Below are positions 24,701-42,100 of a stretch of 64,000 nt of DNA, piece after piece. The stretch is taken from NCBI RefSeq assembly GCF_051020765.1, contig NW_027469193.1:357193-421192 (forward strand), read 5' to 3'. A model generated the notes under the pieces. That model searched no databases. It was given only the letters and a program-made list of their open reading frames with translations, and had not been told where the DNA came from. A program made the translations under genes and the position numbers. This DNA is from Lasioglossum baleicum (Eukaryota; Arthropoda; Insecta; Hymenoptera; Halictidae). Numbering within the stretch: position 1 is the stretch's first letter; the number at the start of each line of letters is the position of its first letter.

Positions 24701-27700
24701 GCATAACGCATAACGCATAACGCATAACGCATAACGCATTACGCATAACGCATAACGCATAACGCATAACGCATAACGCATAACGCATAACGCATAACGC
24801 ATAACGCATAACGCATAACGCATTACGCATAACGCATAACGCATAACGCATAACGCATAACGCATAACGCATAACGCATAACGCATAACGCATAACGCAT
24901 AACGCATAACGCATAACGCATAACGCATAACGCATAACGCATAACGCATAACGCATAACGCATAACGCATAACGCATAACGCATAACGCATAACGCATAA
25001 CGCATAACGCATAACGCATAACGCATAACGCATAACGCATAACGCATAACGCATAACGCATAACGCATAACGCATAACGCATAACGCATAACGCATAACG
25101 CATAACGCATAACGTATAAACCATAAGGCATAACGCTTAGCCCATAACGCATAACGCATAACGCATAACGCATAACGCATAACGCATAACGCATAACGCA
25201 TAACTCATAACGTATAAACCATAAGGCATAACGCTTAGCCCATAACGCATAACGCATAACGCATAACGCATAACGCATAACGCATAACGCATAACGCATA
25301 ACGCATAACGCATAACGCATAACGCATAACGCATAACGCATAACGCATAACGCATAACGCATAACGCATAACGCATAACGCATAACGCATAACGCATAAC
25401 GCATAACGCATAACGCATAACGCATAACGCATAACGCATAACGCATAACGCATAACGCATAACGCATAACGCATAACGCATAACGCATAACGCATAACGC
25501 ATAACGCATAACGCATAACGCATAACGCATAACGCATAACGTATAACGCATAACGCATAACGCATAACGCATAACGCATAACGCATAACGCATAACGCAT
25601 AACGCATAACGCATAACGCATAACGCATAACGCTTAACGCATAACGCATAACGCATAACGCATAACGCATAACGCATAACGCATAACGCATAACGCATAA
25701 CGCATAACGCATAACGCATAACGCATAACCCATTGCGCATAACGCTTAACGCGTAACGCAAAACTCATAACGCGTAACGCATAACGCATAACGCATAACG
25801 TATAAACCATAAGGCATAACGCTTAGCCCATAACGCATAACGCATAACGCATAACGCATAACGCATAACGCATAACGCATAACGCATAACGCATAACGCA
25901 TAACGCATAACGCATAACGCATAACGCATAACGCATAACGCATAACTCATAACGTATAAACCATAAGGCATAACGCTTAGCCCATAACGCATAACGCATA
26001 ACGCATAACGCATAACGCATAACGCATAACGCATAACGCATAACGCATAACGCATAACGCATAACGCATAACGCATAACGCATAACGCATAACGCATAAC
26101 GCATAACGTATAAACCATAAGGCATAACGCTTAGCCCATAACGCATAACGCATAACGCATAACGCATAACGCATAACGCATAACGCATAACTCATAACGT
26201 ATAAACCATAAGGCATAACGCTTAGCCCATAACGCATAACGCATAACGCATAACGCATAACGCATAACGCATAACGCATAACGCATAACGCATAACGCAT
26301 AACGCATAACGCATAACGCATAACGCATAACGCATAACGCATAACGCATAACGCATAACGCATAACGCATAACGCATAACGCATAACGCATAACGCATAA
26401 CGCATAACGCATAACGCATAACGCATAACGCATAACGCATAACGCATAACGCATAACGCATAACGCATAACGCATAACGCATAACGCATAACGCATAACG
26501 CATAACGCATAACGCATAACGCATAACGCATAACGCATAACGCATAACGCATAACGCATAACGCATAACGCATAACGCATAACGCATAACGCATAACGCA
26601 TAACGCATAACGCATAACGCATAACGCATAACGCATAACGCATAACGCATAACGCATAACGCATAACGCATAACGCATAACGTATAACGCATAACGCATA
26701 ACGCATAACGCATAACGCATAACGCATAACGCATAACGCATAACGCATAACGCATAACGCATAACGCTTAACGCATAACGCATAACGCATAACGCATAAC
26801 GCATAACGCATAACGCATAACGCATAACGCATAACGCATAACGCATAACGCATAACGCATAACGCATAACGCATTACGCATAACGCATAACGCATAACGC
26901 ATAACGCATAACGCATAACGCATAACGCATAACTCATAACGCATAACGCATAACGCATAACTCATAACGCATAACGCATAACGCATAACGCATAACGCAT
27001 AACGCATAACGCATAACGCATAACGCATAACCCATTGCGCATAACGCTTAACGCGTAACGCAAAACTCATAACGCGTAACGCATAACGCATAACGTATAA
27101 ACCATAAGGCATAACGCTTAGCCCATAACGCATAACGCATAACGCATAACGCATAACGCATAACGCATAACGCATAACGCATAACGCATAACGCATAACG
27201 CATAACGCATAACGCATAACGCATAACGCATAACGCATAACGCATAACGCATAACCCATTGCGCATAACGCTTAACGCGTAACGCAAAACTCATAAAGCG
27301 TAACGCATAACGCATAACGTATAAACCATAAGGCATAACGCTTAGCCCATAACGCATAACGCATAACGCATAACGCATAACGCATAACGCATAACGCATA
27401 ACGCATAACGCATAACGCATAACGCATAACGCATAACGCATAACGCATAACGCATAACGCATAACGCATAACGCATAACGCATAACGCATAACGCATAAC
27501 GCATAACACATAACGCATAACGCATAACGCATAACGCATAACTCATAACGTATAAACCATAAGGCATAACGCTTAGCCCATAACGCATAACGCATAACGC
27601 ATAACGCATAACGCATAACGCATAACGCATAACGCATAACGCATAACGCATAACGCATAACGCATAACGCATAACGCATAACGCATAACGCATAACGCAT

Positions 27701-30190
27701 AACGCATAACGCATAACGCATAACGCATAACGCATAACGCATAACTCATAACGTATAAACCATAAGGCATAACGCTTAGCCCATAACGCATAACGCATAA
27801 CGCATAACGCATAACGCATAACGCATAACGCATAACGCATAACGCATAACGCATAACGCATAACGCATAACGCATAACGCATAACGCATAACGCATAACG
27901 CATAACGCATAACGCATAACGCATAACGCATAACGCATAACGCATAACGTATAACGCATAACGCATAACGCATAACGCATAACGCATAACGCATAACGCA
28001 TAACGCATAACGCATAACGCATAACGCATAACGCATAACGCATAACGCATAACGCATAACGCTTAACGCATAACGCATAACGCATAACGCATAACTCATA
28101 ACGTATAAACCATAAGGCATAACGCTTAGCCCATAACGCATAACGCATGACGCATAACGCATAACGCATAACGCATAACGCATAACGCATAACGCATAAC
28201 GCATAACGCATAACGCATAACGCATAACGCATAACGCTTAGCCCATAACGCATAACGCATAACGCATAACGCATAACGCATAACGCATAACGCATAACGC
28301 ATAACGCATAACGCATAACGCATAACGCATAACGCATAACGCATAACGCATAAAGCATAACGCATAACGCATAACGCATAACGCATAACGCATAACGTAT
28401 AACGCATAACGCATGACGCATAACGCATAACGCATAACGCATAACGCATAACGCATAACGCATAACGCATAACGCATAACGCTTAACGCATAACGCATAA
28501 CGCATAACGCATAACGCATAACGCATAACGCATAACGCATAACGCATAACGCATAACGCATAACGCATAACGCATAACGCATAACGCATTACGCATAACG
28601 CATAACGCATAACGCATAACGCATAACGCATAACGCATAACGCATAACGCATAACTCATAACGCATAACGCATAACGCATAACTCATAACGCATAACGCA
28701 TAACGCATAACGCATAACGCATAACGCATAACGCATAACGCATAACGCATAACGCATAACCCATTGCGCATAACGCTTAACGCGTAACGCAAAACTCATA
28801 ACGCGTAACGCATAACGCATAACGTATAAACCATAAGGCATAACGCTTAGCCCATAACGCATAACGCATAACGCATAACGCATAACGCATAACGCATAAC
28901 GCATAACGCATAACGCATAACGCATAACGCATAACGCATAACGCATAACGCATAACGCATAACGCATAACGCATAACGCATTACGCATAACGCATAACGC
29001 ATAACGCATAACGCATAACGCATAACGCATAACGCATAACGCATAACGCATAACGCATAACGCATTACGCATAACGCATAACGCATAACGCATAACGCAT
29101 AACGCATAACGCATAACGCATAACGCATAACGCATAACGCATAACGCATAACGCATAACGCATAACGCATAACGCATAACGCATAACGCATAACGCATAA
29201 CGCATAACGCATAACGCATAACGCATAACGCATAACGCATAACGCATAACGCATAACGCATAACGCATAACGCATAACGCATAACGCATAACGCATAACG
29301 CATAACGCATAACGCATAACGCATAACGCATAACGCATAACGCATAACGCATAACGTATAAACCATAAGGCATAACGCTTAGCCCATAACGCATAACGCA
29401 TAACGCATAACGCATAACGCATAACGCATAACGCATAACGCATAACTCATAACGTATAAACCATAAGGCATAACGCTTAGCCCATAACGCATAACGCATA
29501 ACGCATAACGCATAACGCATAACGCATAACGCATAACGCATAACGCATAACGCATAACGCATAACGCATAACGCATAACGCATAACGCATAACGCATAAC
29601 GCATAACGCATAACGCATAACGCATAACGCATAACGCATAACGCATAACGCATAACGCATAACGCATAACGCATAACGCATAACGCATAACGCATAACGC
29701 ATAACGCATAACGCATAACGCATAACGCATAACGCATAACGCATAACGCATAACGCATAACGCATAACGCATAACGCATAACGTATAACGCATAACGCAT
29801 AACGCATAACGCATAACGCATAACGCATAACGCATAACGCATAACGCATAACGCATAACGCATAACGCTTAACGCATAACGCATAACGCATAACGCATAA
29901 CGCATAACGCATAACGCATAACGCATAACGCATAACGCATAACGCATAACGCATAACGCATAACCCATTGCGCATAACGCTTAACGCGTAACGCAAAACT
30001 CATAACGCGTAACGCATAACGCATAACGCATAACGTATAAACCATAAGGCATAACGCTTAGCCCATAACGCATAACGCATAACGCATAACGCATAACGCA
30101 TAACGCATAACGCATAACGCATAACGCATAACGCATAACGCATAACGCATAACGCATAACGCATAACGCATAACGCATAACGCATAACGC
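21700..30190. repeat. Tandem 4.24-kb duplication within the satellite
   Basis: Landmarks in about 21.7-25.9 kb recur at about 26.0-30.2 kb. The private variant AGCGTAA at 23,054 recurs at 27,296 (offset 4,242), and the CGCATTA unit at 24,739 recurs at 28,981 (4,242). The cassette at 25,729 recurs at 29,964 (4,235), one unit shorter. Offset 4,242 is 606 units. Shared private variants make this a true duplication, not a chance pattern. Boundaries are approximate because consensus units give no phylogenetic signal. Confidence 0.85.
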
Positions 30191-30194
30191 ATAA

Positions 30195-33100
30195 CCCATT
30201 GCGCATAACGCTTAACGCGTAACGCAAAACTCATAACGCGTAACGCATAACGCATAACGTATAAACCATAAGGCATAACGCTTAGCCCATAACGCATAAC
30301 GCATAACGCATAACGCATAACGCATAACGCATAACGCATAACGCATAACGCATAACGCATAACGCATAACGCATAACGCATAACACATAACGCATAACGC
30401 ATAACGCATAACGCATAACTCATAACGTATAAACCATAAGGCATAACGCTTAGCCCATAACGCATAACGCATAACGCATAACGCATAACGCATTACGCAT
30501 AACGCATAACGCATAACGCATAACGCATAACGCATAACGCATAACGCATAACGCATAACGCATAACGCATAACTCATAACGCATAACGCATAACGCATAA
30601 CTCATAACGCATAACGCATAACGTATAAACCATAAGGCATAACGCTTAGCCCATAACGCATAACGCATAACGCATAACGCATAACGCATAACGCATAACG
30701 CATAACGCATAACGCATAACCCATTGCGCATAACGCTTAACACGTAACGCAAAACTCATAACGCATAACGCATAACGCATAACGTATAAACCATAAGGCA
30801 TAACGCATAACGCATAACTCATAACGCATAACGCATAACGCATAACCCATTGCGCATAACGCTTAACGCGTAACGCAAAACTCATAACGCGTAACGCATA
30901 ACGCATAACGTATAAACCATAAGGCATAACGCTTAGCCCATAACGCATAACGCATAACGCATAACGCATAACGCATAACGCATAACGCATAACGCATAAC
31001 GCATAACGCATAACGCATAACGCATAACGCATAACGCATAACGCATAACGCATAACGCATAACGCATAACGCATAACGCATAACGCATAACGCATAACGC
31101 ATAACCCATTGCGCATAACGCTTAACGCGTAACGCAAAACTCATAACGCGTAACGCATAACGCATAACGTATAAACCATAAGGCATAACGCTTAGCCCAT
31201 AACGCATAACGCATAACGCATAACGCATAACGCATAACGCATAACGCATAACGCATAACGCATAACGCATAACGCATAACGCATAACGCATAACACATAA
31301 CGCATAACGCATAACGCATAACGCATAACTCATAACGTATAAACCATAAGGCATAACGCTTAGCCCATAACGCATAACGCATAACGCATAACGCATAACG
31401 CATTACGCATAACGCATAACGCATAACGCATAACGCATAACGCATAACGCATAACGCATAACGCATAACGCATAACGCATAACTCATAACGCATAACGCA
31501 TAACGCATAACTCATAACGCATAACGCATAACGTATAAACCATAAGGCATAACGCTTAGCCCATAACGCATAACGCATAACGCATAACGCATAACGCATA
31601 ACGCATAACGCATAACGCATAACGCATAACCCATTGCGCATAACGCTTAACACGTAACGCAAAACTCATAACGCATAACGCATAACGCATAACGTATAAA
31701 CCATAAGGCATAACGCATAACGCATAACTCATAACGCATAACGCATAACGCATAACGCATAACGCATAACGCATAACGCATAACGCATAACGCATAACGC
31801 ATAACGCATAACCCATTGCGCATAACGCTTAACGCGTAACGCAAAACTCATAACGCGTAACGCATAACGCATAACGTATAAACCATAAGGCATAACGCTT
31901 AGCCCATAACGCATAACGCATAACGCATAACGCATAACGCATAACGCATAACGCATAACGCATAACGCATAACGCATAACGCATAACGCATAACGCATAA
32001 CGCATAACGCATAACGCATAACGCATAACGCATAACGCATAACGCATAACGCATAACGCATAACGCATAACGCATAACGCATAACGCATAACGCATAACG
32101 CATAACGCATAACGCATAACGCATAACGCATAACGCATAACGCATAACGCATAACGCATAACGCATAACGCATAACGCATAACGCATAACGCATAACGCA
32201 TTACGCATAACGCATAACGCATAACGCATAACGCATAACGCATAACGCATAACGCATAACTCATAACGCATAACGCATAACGCATAACTCATAACGCATA
32301 ACGCATAACGCATAACGCATAACGCATAACGCATAACGCATAACGCATAACGCATAACGCATAACGCATAACCCATTGCGCATAACGCTTAACGCGTAAC
32401 GCAAAACTCATAACGCGTAACGCATAACGCATAACGTATAAACCATAAGGCATAACGCTTAGCCCATAACGCATAACGCATAACGCATAACGCTTAACGC
32501 ATAACGCATAACGCATAACGCATAACGCATAACGCATAACGCATAACGCATAACGCATAACGCATAACGCATAACGCATAACGCATAACGCATAACGCAT
32601 AACGCATAACGCATAACGCATAACGCATAACGCATAACGCATAACGCATAACGCATAACGCATAACGCATAACGCATAACGCATAACGCATAACGCATAA
32701 CGCATAACGCATAACGCATAACGCATAACGCATAACGCATAACGCATAACGCATAACGCATAACGCATAACGCATAACGCATAACGCATAACGCATAACG
32801 CATAACGCATAACGCATAACGCATAACGCATAACGCATAACGCATAACGCATAACGCATAACGCATAACGCATAACGCATAACGCATAACGCATAACGCA
32901 TAACGCATAACGCATAACGCATAACGCATAACGCATAACGCATAACGCATAACGCATAACGCATAACGCATAACGCATAACGCATAACGCATAACGCATA
33001 ACGCATAACGCATAACCCATTGCGCATAACGCTTAACACGTAACGCAAAACTCATAACGCATAACGCATAACGCATAACGTATAAACCATAAGGCATAAC

Positions 33101-36100
33101 GCATAACGCATAACGCATAACGCATAACGCATAACGCATAACGCATAACTCATAACGTATAAACCATAAGGCATAACGCTTAGCCCATAACGCATAACGC
33201 ATAACGCATAACGCATAACGCATAACGCATAACGCATAACGCATAACGCATAACGCATAACGCATAACGCATAACGCATAACGCATAACGCTTAACGAAT
33301 AACGCATAACGCATAACGCATAACGCATAACGCATAACGCATAACGCATAACGCATAACGCATAACGCATAACGCATAACGCATTACGCATAACGCATAA
33401 CGCATTACGCATAACGCATAACGCATAACGCATAACGCATAACGCATAACGCATAACGCATAACCCATTGCGCATAACGCTTAACACGTAACGCAAAACT
33501 CATAACGCATAACGCATAACGCATAACGCATAACGCATAACGCATAACGCATAACGCATAACGCATAACGTATAACGCATAACGCATAACGCATAACGCA
33601 TAACGCATAACGCATAACGCATAACGCATAACGCATAACGCATAACGCATAACGCATAACGCATAACGCATAACGCTTAACGCATAACGCATAACGCATA
33701 ACGCATAACTCATAACGTATAAACCATAAGGCATAACGCTTAGCCCATAACGCATAACGCATGACGCATAACGCATAACGCATAACGCATAACGCATAAC
33801 GCATAACGCATAACGCATAACGCATAACGCATAACGCATAACGCATAACGCTTAGCCCATAACGCATAACGCATAACGCATAACGCATAACGCATAACGC
33901 ATAACGCATAACGCATAACGCATAACGCATAACGCATAACGCATAACGCATAACGCATAACGCATAAAGCATAACGCATAACGCATAACGCATAACGCAT
34001 AACGCATAACGTATAACGCATAACGCATGACGCATAACGCATAACGCATAACGCATAACGCATAACGCATAACGCATAACGCATAACGCATAACGCTTAA
34101 CGCATAACGCATAACGCATAACGCATAACGCATAACGCATAACGCATAACGCATAACGCATAACGCATAACGCATAACGCATAACGCATAACGCATAACG
34201 CATTACGCATAACGCATAACGCATAACGCATAACGCATAACGCATAACGCATAACGCATAACGCATAACTCATAACGCATAACGCATAACGCATAACTCA
34301 TAACGCATAACGCATAACGCATAACGCATAACGCATAACGCATAACGCATAACGCATAACGCATAACGCATAACCCATTGCGCATAACGCTTAACGCGTA
34401 ACGCAAAACTCATAACGCGTAACGCATAACGCATAACGTATAAACCATAAGGCATAACGCTTAGCCCATAACGCATAACGCATAACGCATAACGCATAAC
34501 GCATAACGCATAACGCATAACGCATAACGCATAACGCATAACGCATAACGCATAACGCATAACGCATAACGCATAACGCATAACGCATTACGCATAACGC
34601 ATAACGCATAACGCATAACGCATAACGCATAACGCATAACGCATAACGCATAACGCATAACGCATAACGCATTACGCATAACGCATAACGCATAACGCAT
34701 AACGCATAACGCATAACGCATAACGCATAACGCATAACGCATAACGCATAACGCATAACGCATAACGCATAACGCATAACGCATAACGCATAACGCATAA
34801 CGCATAACGCATAACGCATAACGCATAACGCATAACGCATAACGCATAACGCATAACGCATAACGCATAACGCATAACGCATAACGCATAACGCATAACG
34901 CATAACGCATAACGCATAACGCATAACGCATAACGCATAACGCATAACGCATAACGCATAACGTATAAACCATAAGGCATAACGCTTAGCCCATAACGCA
35001 TAACGCATAACGCATAACGCATAACGCATAACGCATAACGCATAACGCATAACTCATAACGTATAAACCATAAGGCATAACGCTTAGCCCATAACGCATA
35101 ACGCATAACGCATAACGCATAACGCATAACGCATAACGCATAACGCATAACGCATAACGCATAACGCATAACGCATAACGCATAACGCATAACGCATAAC
35201 GCATAACGCATAACGCATAACGCATAACGCATAACGCATAACGCATAACGCATAACGCATAACGCATAACGCATAACGCATAACGCATAACGCATAACGC
35301 ATAACGCATAACGCATAACGCATAACGCATAACGCATAACGCATAACGCATAACGCATAACGCATAACGCATAACGCATAACGCATAACGCATAACGCAT
35401 AACGTATAACGCATAACGCATAACGCATAACGCATAACGCATAACGCATAACGCATAACGCATAACGCATAACGCATAACGCATAACGCTTAACGCATAA
35501 CGCATAACGCATAACGCATAACGCATAACGCATAACGCATAACGCATAACGCATAACGCATAACGCATAACGCATAACGCATAACCCATTGCGCATAACG
35601 CTTAACGCGTAACGCAAAACTCATAACGCGTAACGCATAACGCATAACGCATAACGTATAAACCATAAGGCATAACGCTTAGCCCATAACGCATAACGCA
35701 TAACGCATAACGCATAACGCATAACGCATAACGCATAACGCATAACGCATAACGCATAACGCATAACGCATAACGCATAACGCATAACGCATAACGCATA
35801 ACGCATAACCCATTGCGCATAACGCTTAACGCGTAACGCAAAACTCATAACGCGTAACGCATAACGCATAACGTATAAACCATAAGGCATAACGCTTAGC
35901 CCATAACGCATAACGCATAACGCATAACGCATAACGCATAACGCATAACGCATAACGCATAACGCATAACGCATAACGCATAACGCATAACGCATAACAC
36001 ATAACGCATAACGCATAACGCATAACGCATAACTCATAACGTATAAACCATAAGGCATAACGCTTAGCCCATAACGCATAACGCATAACGCATAACGCAT

Positions 36101-38200
36101 AACGCATTACGCATAACGCATAACGCATAACGCATAACGCATAACGCATAACGCATAACGCATAACGCATAACGCATAACGCATAACTCATAACGCATAA
36201 CGCATAACGCATAACTCATAACGCATAACGCATAACGTATAAACCATAAGGCATAACGCTTAGCCCATAACGCATAACGCATAACGCATAACGCATAACG
36301 CATAACGCATAACGCATAACGCATAACGCATAACCCATTGCGCATAACGCTTAACACGTAACGCAAAACTCATAACGCATAACGCATAACGCATAACGTA
36401 TAAACCATAAGGCATAACGCATAACGCATAACTCATAACGCATAACGCATAACGCATAACGCATAACGCATAACGCATAACGCATAACGCATAACGCATA
36501 ACGCATAACGCATAACCCATTGCGCATAACGCTTAACGCGTAACGCAAAACTCATAACGCGTAACGCATAACGCATAACGTATAAACCATAAGGCATAAC
36601 GCTTAGCCCATAACGCATAACGCATAACGCATAACGCATAACGCATAACGCATAACGCATAACGCATAACGCATAACGCATAACGCATAACGCATAACGC
36701 ATAACGCATAACGCATAACGCATAACGCATAACGCATAACGCATAACGCATAACGCATAACGCATAACGCATAACGCATAACGCATAACGCATAACGCAT
36801 AACGCATAACGCATAACGCATAACGCATAACGCATAACGCATAACGCATAACGCATAACGCATAACGCATAACGCATAACGCATAACGCATAACGCATTA
36901 CGCATAACGCATAACGCATAACGCATAACGCATAACGCATAACGCATAACGCATAACTCATAACGCATAACGCATAACGCATAACTCATAACGCATAACG
37001 CATAACGCATAACGCATAACGCATAACGCATAACGCATAACGCATAACGCATAACGCATAACGCATAACCCATTGCGCATAACGCTTAACGCGTAACGCA
37101 AAACTCATAACGCGTAACGCATAACGCATAACGTATAAACCATAAGGCATAACGCTTAGCCCATAACGCATAACGCATAACGCATAACGCTTAACGCATA
37201 ACGCATAACGCATAACGCATAACGCATAACGCATAACGCATAACGCATAACGCATAACGCATAACGCATAACGCATAACGCATAACGCATAACGCATAAC
37301 GCATAACGCATAACGCATAACGCATAACGCATAACGCATAACGCATAACGCATAACGCATAACGCATAACGCATAACGCATAACGCATAACGCATAACGC
37401 ATAACGCATAACGCATAACGCATAACGCATAACGCATAACGCATAACGCATAACGCATAACGCATAACGCATAACGCATAACGCATAACGCATAACGCAT
37501 AACGCATAACGCATAACGCATAACGCATAACGCATAACGCATAACGCATAACGCATAACGCATAACGCATAACGCATAACGCATAACGCATAACGCATAA
37601 CGCATAACGCATAACGCATAACGCATAACGCATAACGCATAACGCATAACGCATAACGCATAACGCATAACGCATAACGCATAACGCATAACGCATAACG
37701 CATAACGCATAACGCATAACCCATTGCGCATAACGCTTAACACGTAACGCAAAACTCATAACGCATAACGCATAACGCATAACGTATAAACCATAAGGCA
37801 TAACGCATAACGCATAACGCATAACGCATAACGCATAACGCATAACGCATAACTCATAACGTATAAACCATAAGGCATAACGCTTAGCCCATAACGCATA
37901 ACGCATAACGCATAACGCATAACGCATAACGCATAACGCATAACGCATAACGCATAACGCATAACGCATAACGCATAACGCATAACGCATAACGCATAAC
38001 GCTTAACGAATAACGCATAACGCATAACGCATAACGCATAACGCATAACGCATAACGCATAACGCATAACGCATAACGCATAACGCATAACGCATTACGC
38101 ATAACGCATAACGCATTACGCATAACGCATAACGCATAACGCATAACGCATAACGCATAACGCATAACGCATAACCCATTGCGCATAACGCTTAACACGT
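30195..38200. repeat. Nested higher-order duplications of 910 bp, 4.7 kb and 5.6 kb
   Basis: CCCATTG at 30,195 and 30,720 recurs at 31,105 and 31,630 (both offset 910, 130 units). The copy at 36,334 is 5,614 bp from 30,720 and 4,704 bp from 31,630. The copy at 33,016 recurs at 37,720 (4,704) and that at 33,464 recurs at 38,175 (4,711). About 33.7-36.5 kb also repeats about 28.1-30.9 kb at 5,607-5,614 bp, linking this domain to the preceding 4.24-kb tandem. The 910-bp insert is present in one copy only. Confidence 0.8.
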
Positions 38201-39140
38201 AACGCAAAACTCATAACGCATAACGCATAACGCATAACGTATAAACCATAAGGCATAACGCATAACGCATAACGCATAACGCATAACGCATAACGCATAA
38301 CGCATAACGCATAACGCATAACGCATAACGCATAACGCATAACGCATAACGCATAACGCATAACGCATAACGCATAACGCATAACGCATAACGCATAACG
38401 CATAACGCATAACGCATAACGCATAACGCATAACGCATAACGCATAACGCATAACGCATAACGCATAACGCATAACGCATAACGCATAACGCATAACGCA
38501 TAACGCATAACGCTTAACGCATAACGCATAACGCATAACGCATAACGCATAACGCATAACGCATAACGCATAACGCATAACGCATAACGCATAACGCATA
38601 ACGCATAACGCATAACGCATAACGCATAACGCATAACGCATAACGCATTACGCATAACGCATAACGCATAACGCATAACGCATAACGCATAACGCATAAC
38701 GCATAACGTATAAACCATAAGGCATAACGCATAACGCATAACGCATAACGCATAACGCATAACGCATAACGCATAACGCATAACGCATAACGCATAACGC
38801 ATAACGCATAACGCATAACGCATAACGCATAACGCATAACGCATAACGCATAACGCATAACGCATTACGCATAACGCATAACGCATAACGCATAACGCAT
38901 AACGCATAACGCATAACGCATAACGTATAAACCATAAGGCATAACGCATAACGCATAACGCATAACGCATAACGCATAACGCATAACGCATAACGCATAA
39001 CGCATAACGCATAACGCATAACGCATAACGCATAACGCATAACGCATAACGCATAACGCATAACGCATAACGCATAACGCATAACGCATAACGCATAACG
39101 CATAACGCATAACGCATAACGCATAACGCATAACGCATAA

Positions 39141-42100
39141 CGCCTAACGCATAACGCCTAACGCCTAACGCCTAACGCATAACGCATAACGCATAACGCA
39201 TAACGCATAACGCATAACGCATAACGCATAACGCATAACGCATAACGCATAACTCATAACGTATAAACCATAAGGCATAACGCATAACGCATAACGCATA
39301 ACGCATAACGCATAACGCATAACGCATAACGCATAACGCATAACGCATAACGCATAACGCATAACGCATAACGCATAACGCATAACGCATAACGCATAAC
39401 GCATAACGCATAACGCATAACGCATAACGCATAACGCATAACGCATAACGCATAACGCATAACGCATAACGCATAACGCATAACGCATAACGCATAACGC
39501 ATAACGCATAACGCATAACGCATAACGCATAACGCATAACGCATAACGCATAACGCATAACGCATAACGCATAACGCATAACGCATAACGCATAACGCAT
39601 AACGCATAACGCATAACGCATAACGCATAACGCATAACGCTTAACGCATAACGCATAACGCATAACGCATAACGCATAACGCATAACGCATAACGCATAA
39701 CGCATAACGCATAACGCATAACGCATAACGCATAACGCATAACGCATAACGCATAACGCATAACGCATAACGCATAACGCATAACGCATAACGCATAACG
39801 CATAACGCATAACGTATAAACCATAAGGCATAACGCATAACGCATAACGCATAACGCATAACGCATAACGCATAACGCATAACGCATAACGCATAACGCA
39901 TAACGCATAACGCATAACGCATAACGCATAACGCATAACGCATAACGCATAACGCATAACGCATAACGCATAACGCATAACGCATAACGCATAACGCATA
40001 ACGCATAACGCCTAACGCATAACGCCTAACGCCTAACGCCTAACGCATAACGCATAACGCATAACGCATAACGCATAACGCATAACGCATAACGCATAAC
40101 GCATAACGCATAACTCATAACGTATAAACCATAAGGCATAACGCATAACGCATAACGCATAACGCATAACGCATAACGCATAACGCATAACGCATAACGC
40201 ATAACGCATAACGCATAACGCATAACGCATAACGCATAACGCATAACGCATAACGCATAACGCATAACGCATAACGCATAACGCATAACGCATAACGCAT
40301 AACGCATAACGCATAACGCATAACGCATAACGCATAACGCATAACGCATAACGCATAACGCATAACGCATAACGCATAACGCATAACGCATAACGCATAA
40401 CGCATAACGCATAACGCATAACGCATAACGCATAACGCATAACGCATAACGCATAACGCATAACGCATAACGCATAACGCATAACGCATAACTCATAACG
40501 TATAAACCATAAGGCATAACGCTTAGCCCATAACGCATAACGCATAACGCATAACGCATAACGCATAACGCATAACGCATAACGCATAACGCATAACGCA
40601 TAACGCATAACGCATAACGCATAACGCATAACGCTTAACGAATAACGCATAACGCATAACGCATAACGCATAACGCATAACGCATAACGCATAACGCATA
40701 ACGCATAACGCATAACGCATAACGCATTACGCATAACGCATAACGCATTACGCATAACGCATAACGCATAACGCATAACGCATAACGCATAACGCATAAC
40801 CCATTGCGCATAACGCTTAACACGTAACGCAAAACTCATAACGCATAACGCATAACGCATAACGTATAAACCATAAGGCATAACGCATAACGCATAACGC
40901 ATAACGCATAACGCATAACGCATAACGCATAACGCATAACGCATAACGCATAACGCATAACGCATAACGCATAACGCATAACGCATAACGCATAACGCAT
41001 AACGCATAACGCATAACGCATAACGCATAACGCATAACGCATAACGCATAACGCATAACGCATAACGCATAACGCATAACGCATAACGCATAACGCATAA
41101 CGCATAACGCATAACGCATAACGCATAACGCATAACGCATAACGCATAACGCATAACGCATAACGCATAACGCATAACGCATAACGCATAACGCATAACG
41201 CTTAACGCATAACGCATAACGCATAACGCATAACGCATAACGCATAACGCATAACGCATAACGCATAACGCATAACGCATAACGCATAACGCATAACGCA
41301 TAACGCATAACGCATAACGCATAACGCATAACGCATTACGCATAACGCATAACGCATAACGCATAACGCATAACGCATAACGCATAACGCATAACGTATA
41401 AACCATAAGGCATAACGCATAACGCATAACGCATAACGCATAACGCATAACGCATAACGCATAACGCATAACGCATAACGCATAACGCATAACGCATAAC
41501 GCATAACGCATAACGCATAACGCATAACGCATAACGCATAACGCATAACGCATAACGCATAACGCATAACGCATAACGCATAACGCATAACGCATAACGC
41601 ATAACGCATAACGCATAACGCCTAACGCATAACGCCTAACGCCTAACGCCTAACGCATAACGCATAACGCATAACGCATAACGCATAACGCATAACGCAT
41701 AACGCATAACGCATAACGCATAACGCATAACTCATAACGTATAAACCATAAGGCATAACGCATAACGCATAACGCATAACGCATAACGCATAACGCATAA
41801 CGCATAACGCATAACGCATAACGCATAACGCATAACGCATAACGCATAACGCATAACGCATAACGCATAACGCATAACGCATAACGCATAACGCATAACG
41901 CATAACGCATAACGCATAACGCATAACGCATAACGCATAACGCATAACGCATAACGCATAACGCATAACGCATAACGCATAACGCATAACGCATAACGCA
42001 TAACGCATAACGCATAACGCATAACGCATAACGCATAACGCATAACGCATAACGCATAACGCATAACGCATAACGCATAACGCATAACGCATAACGCATA

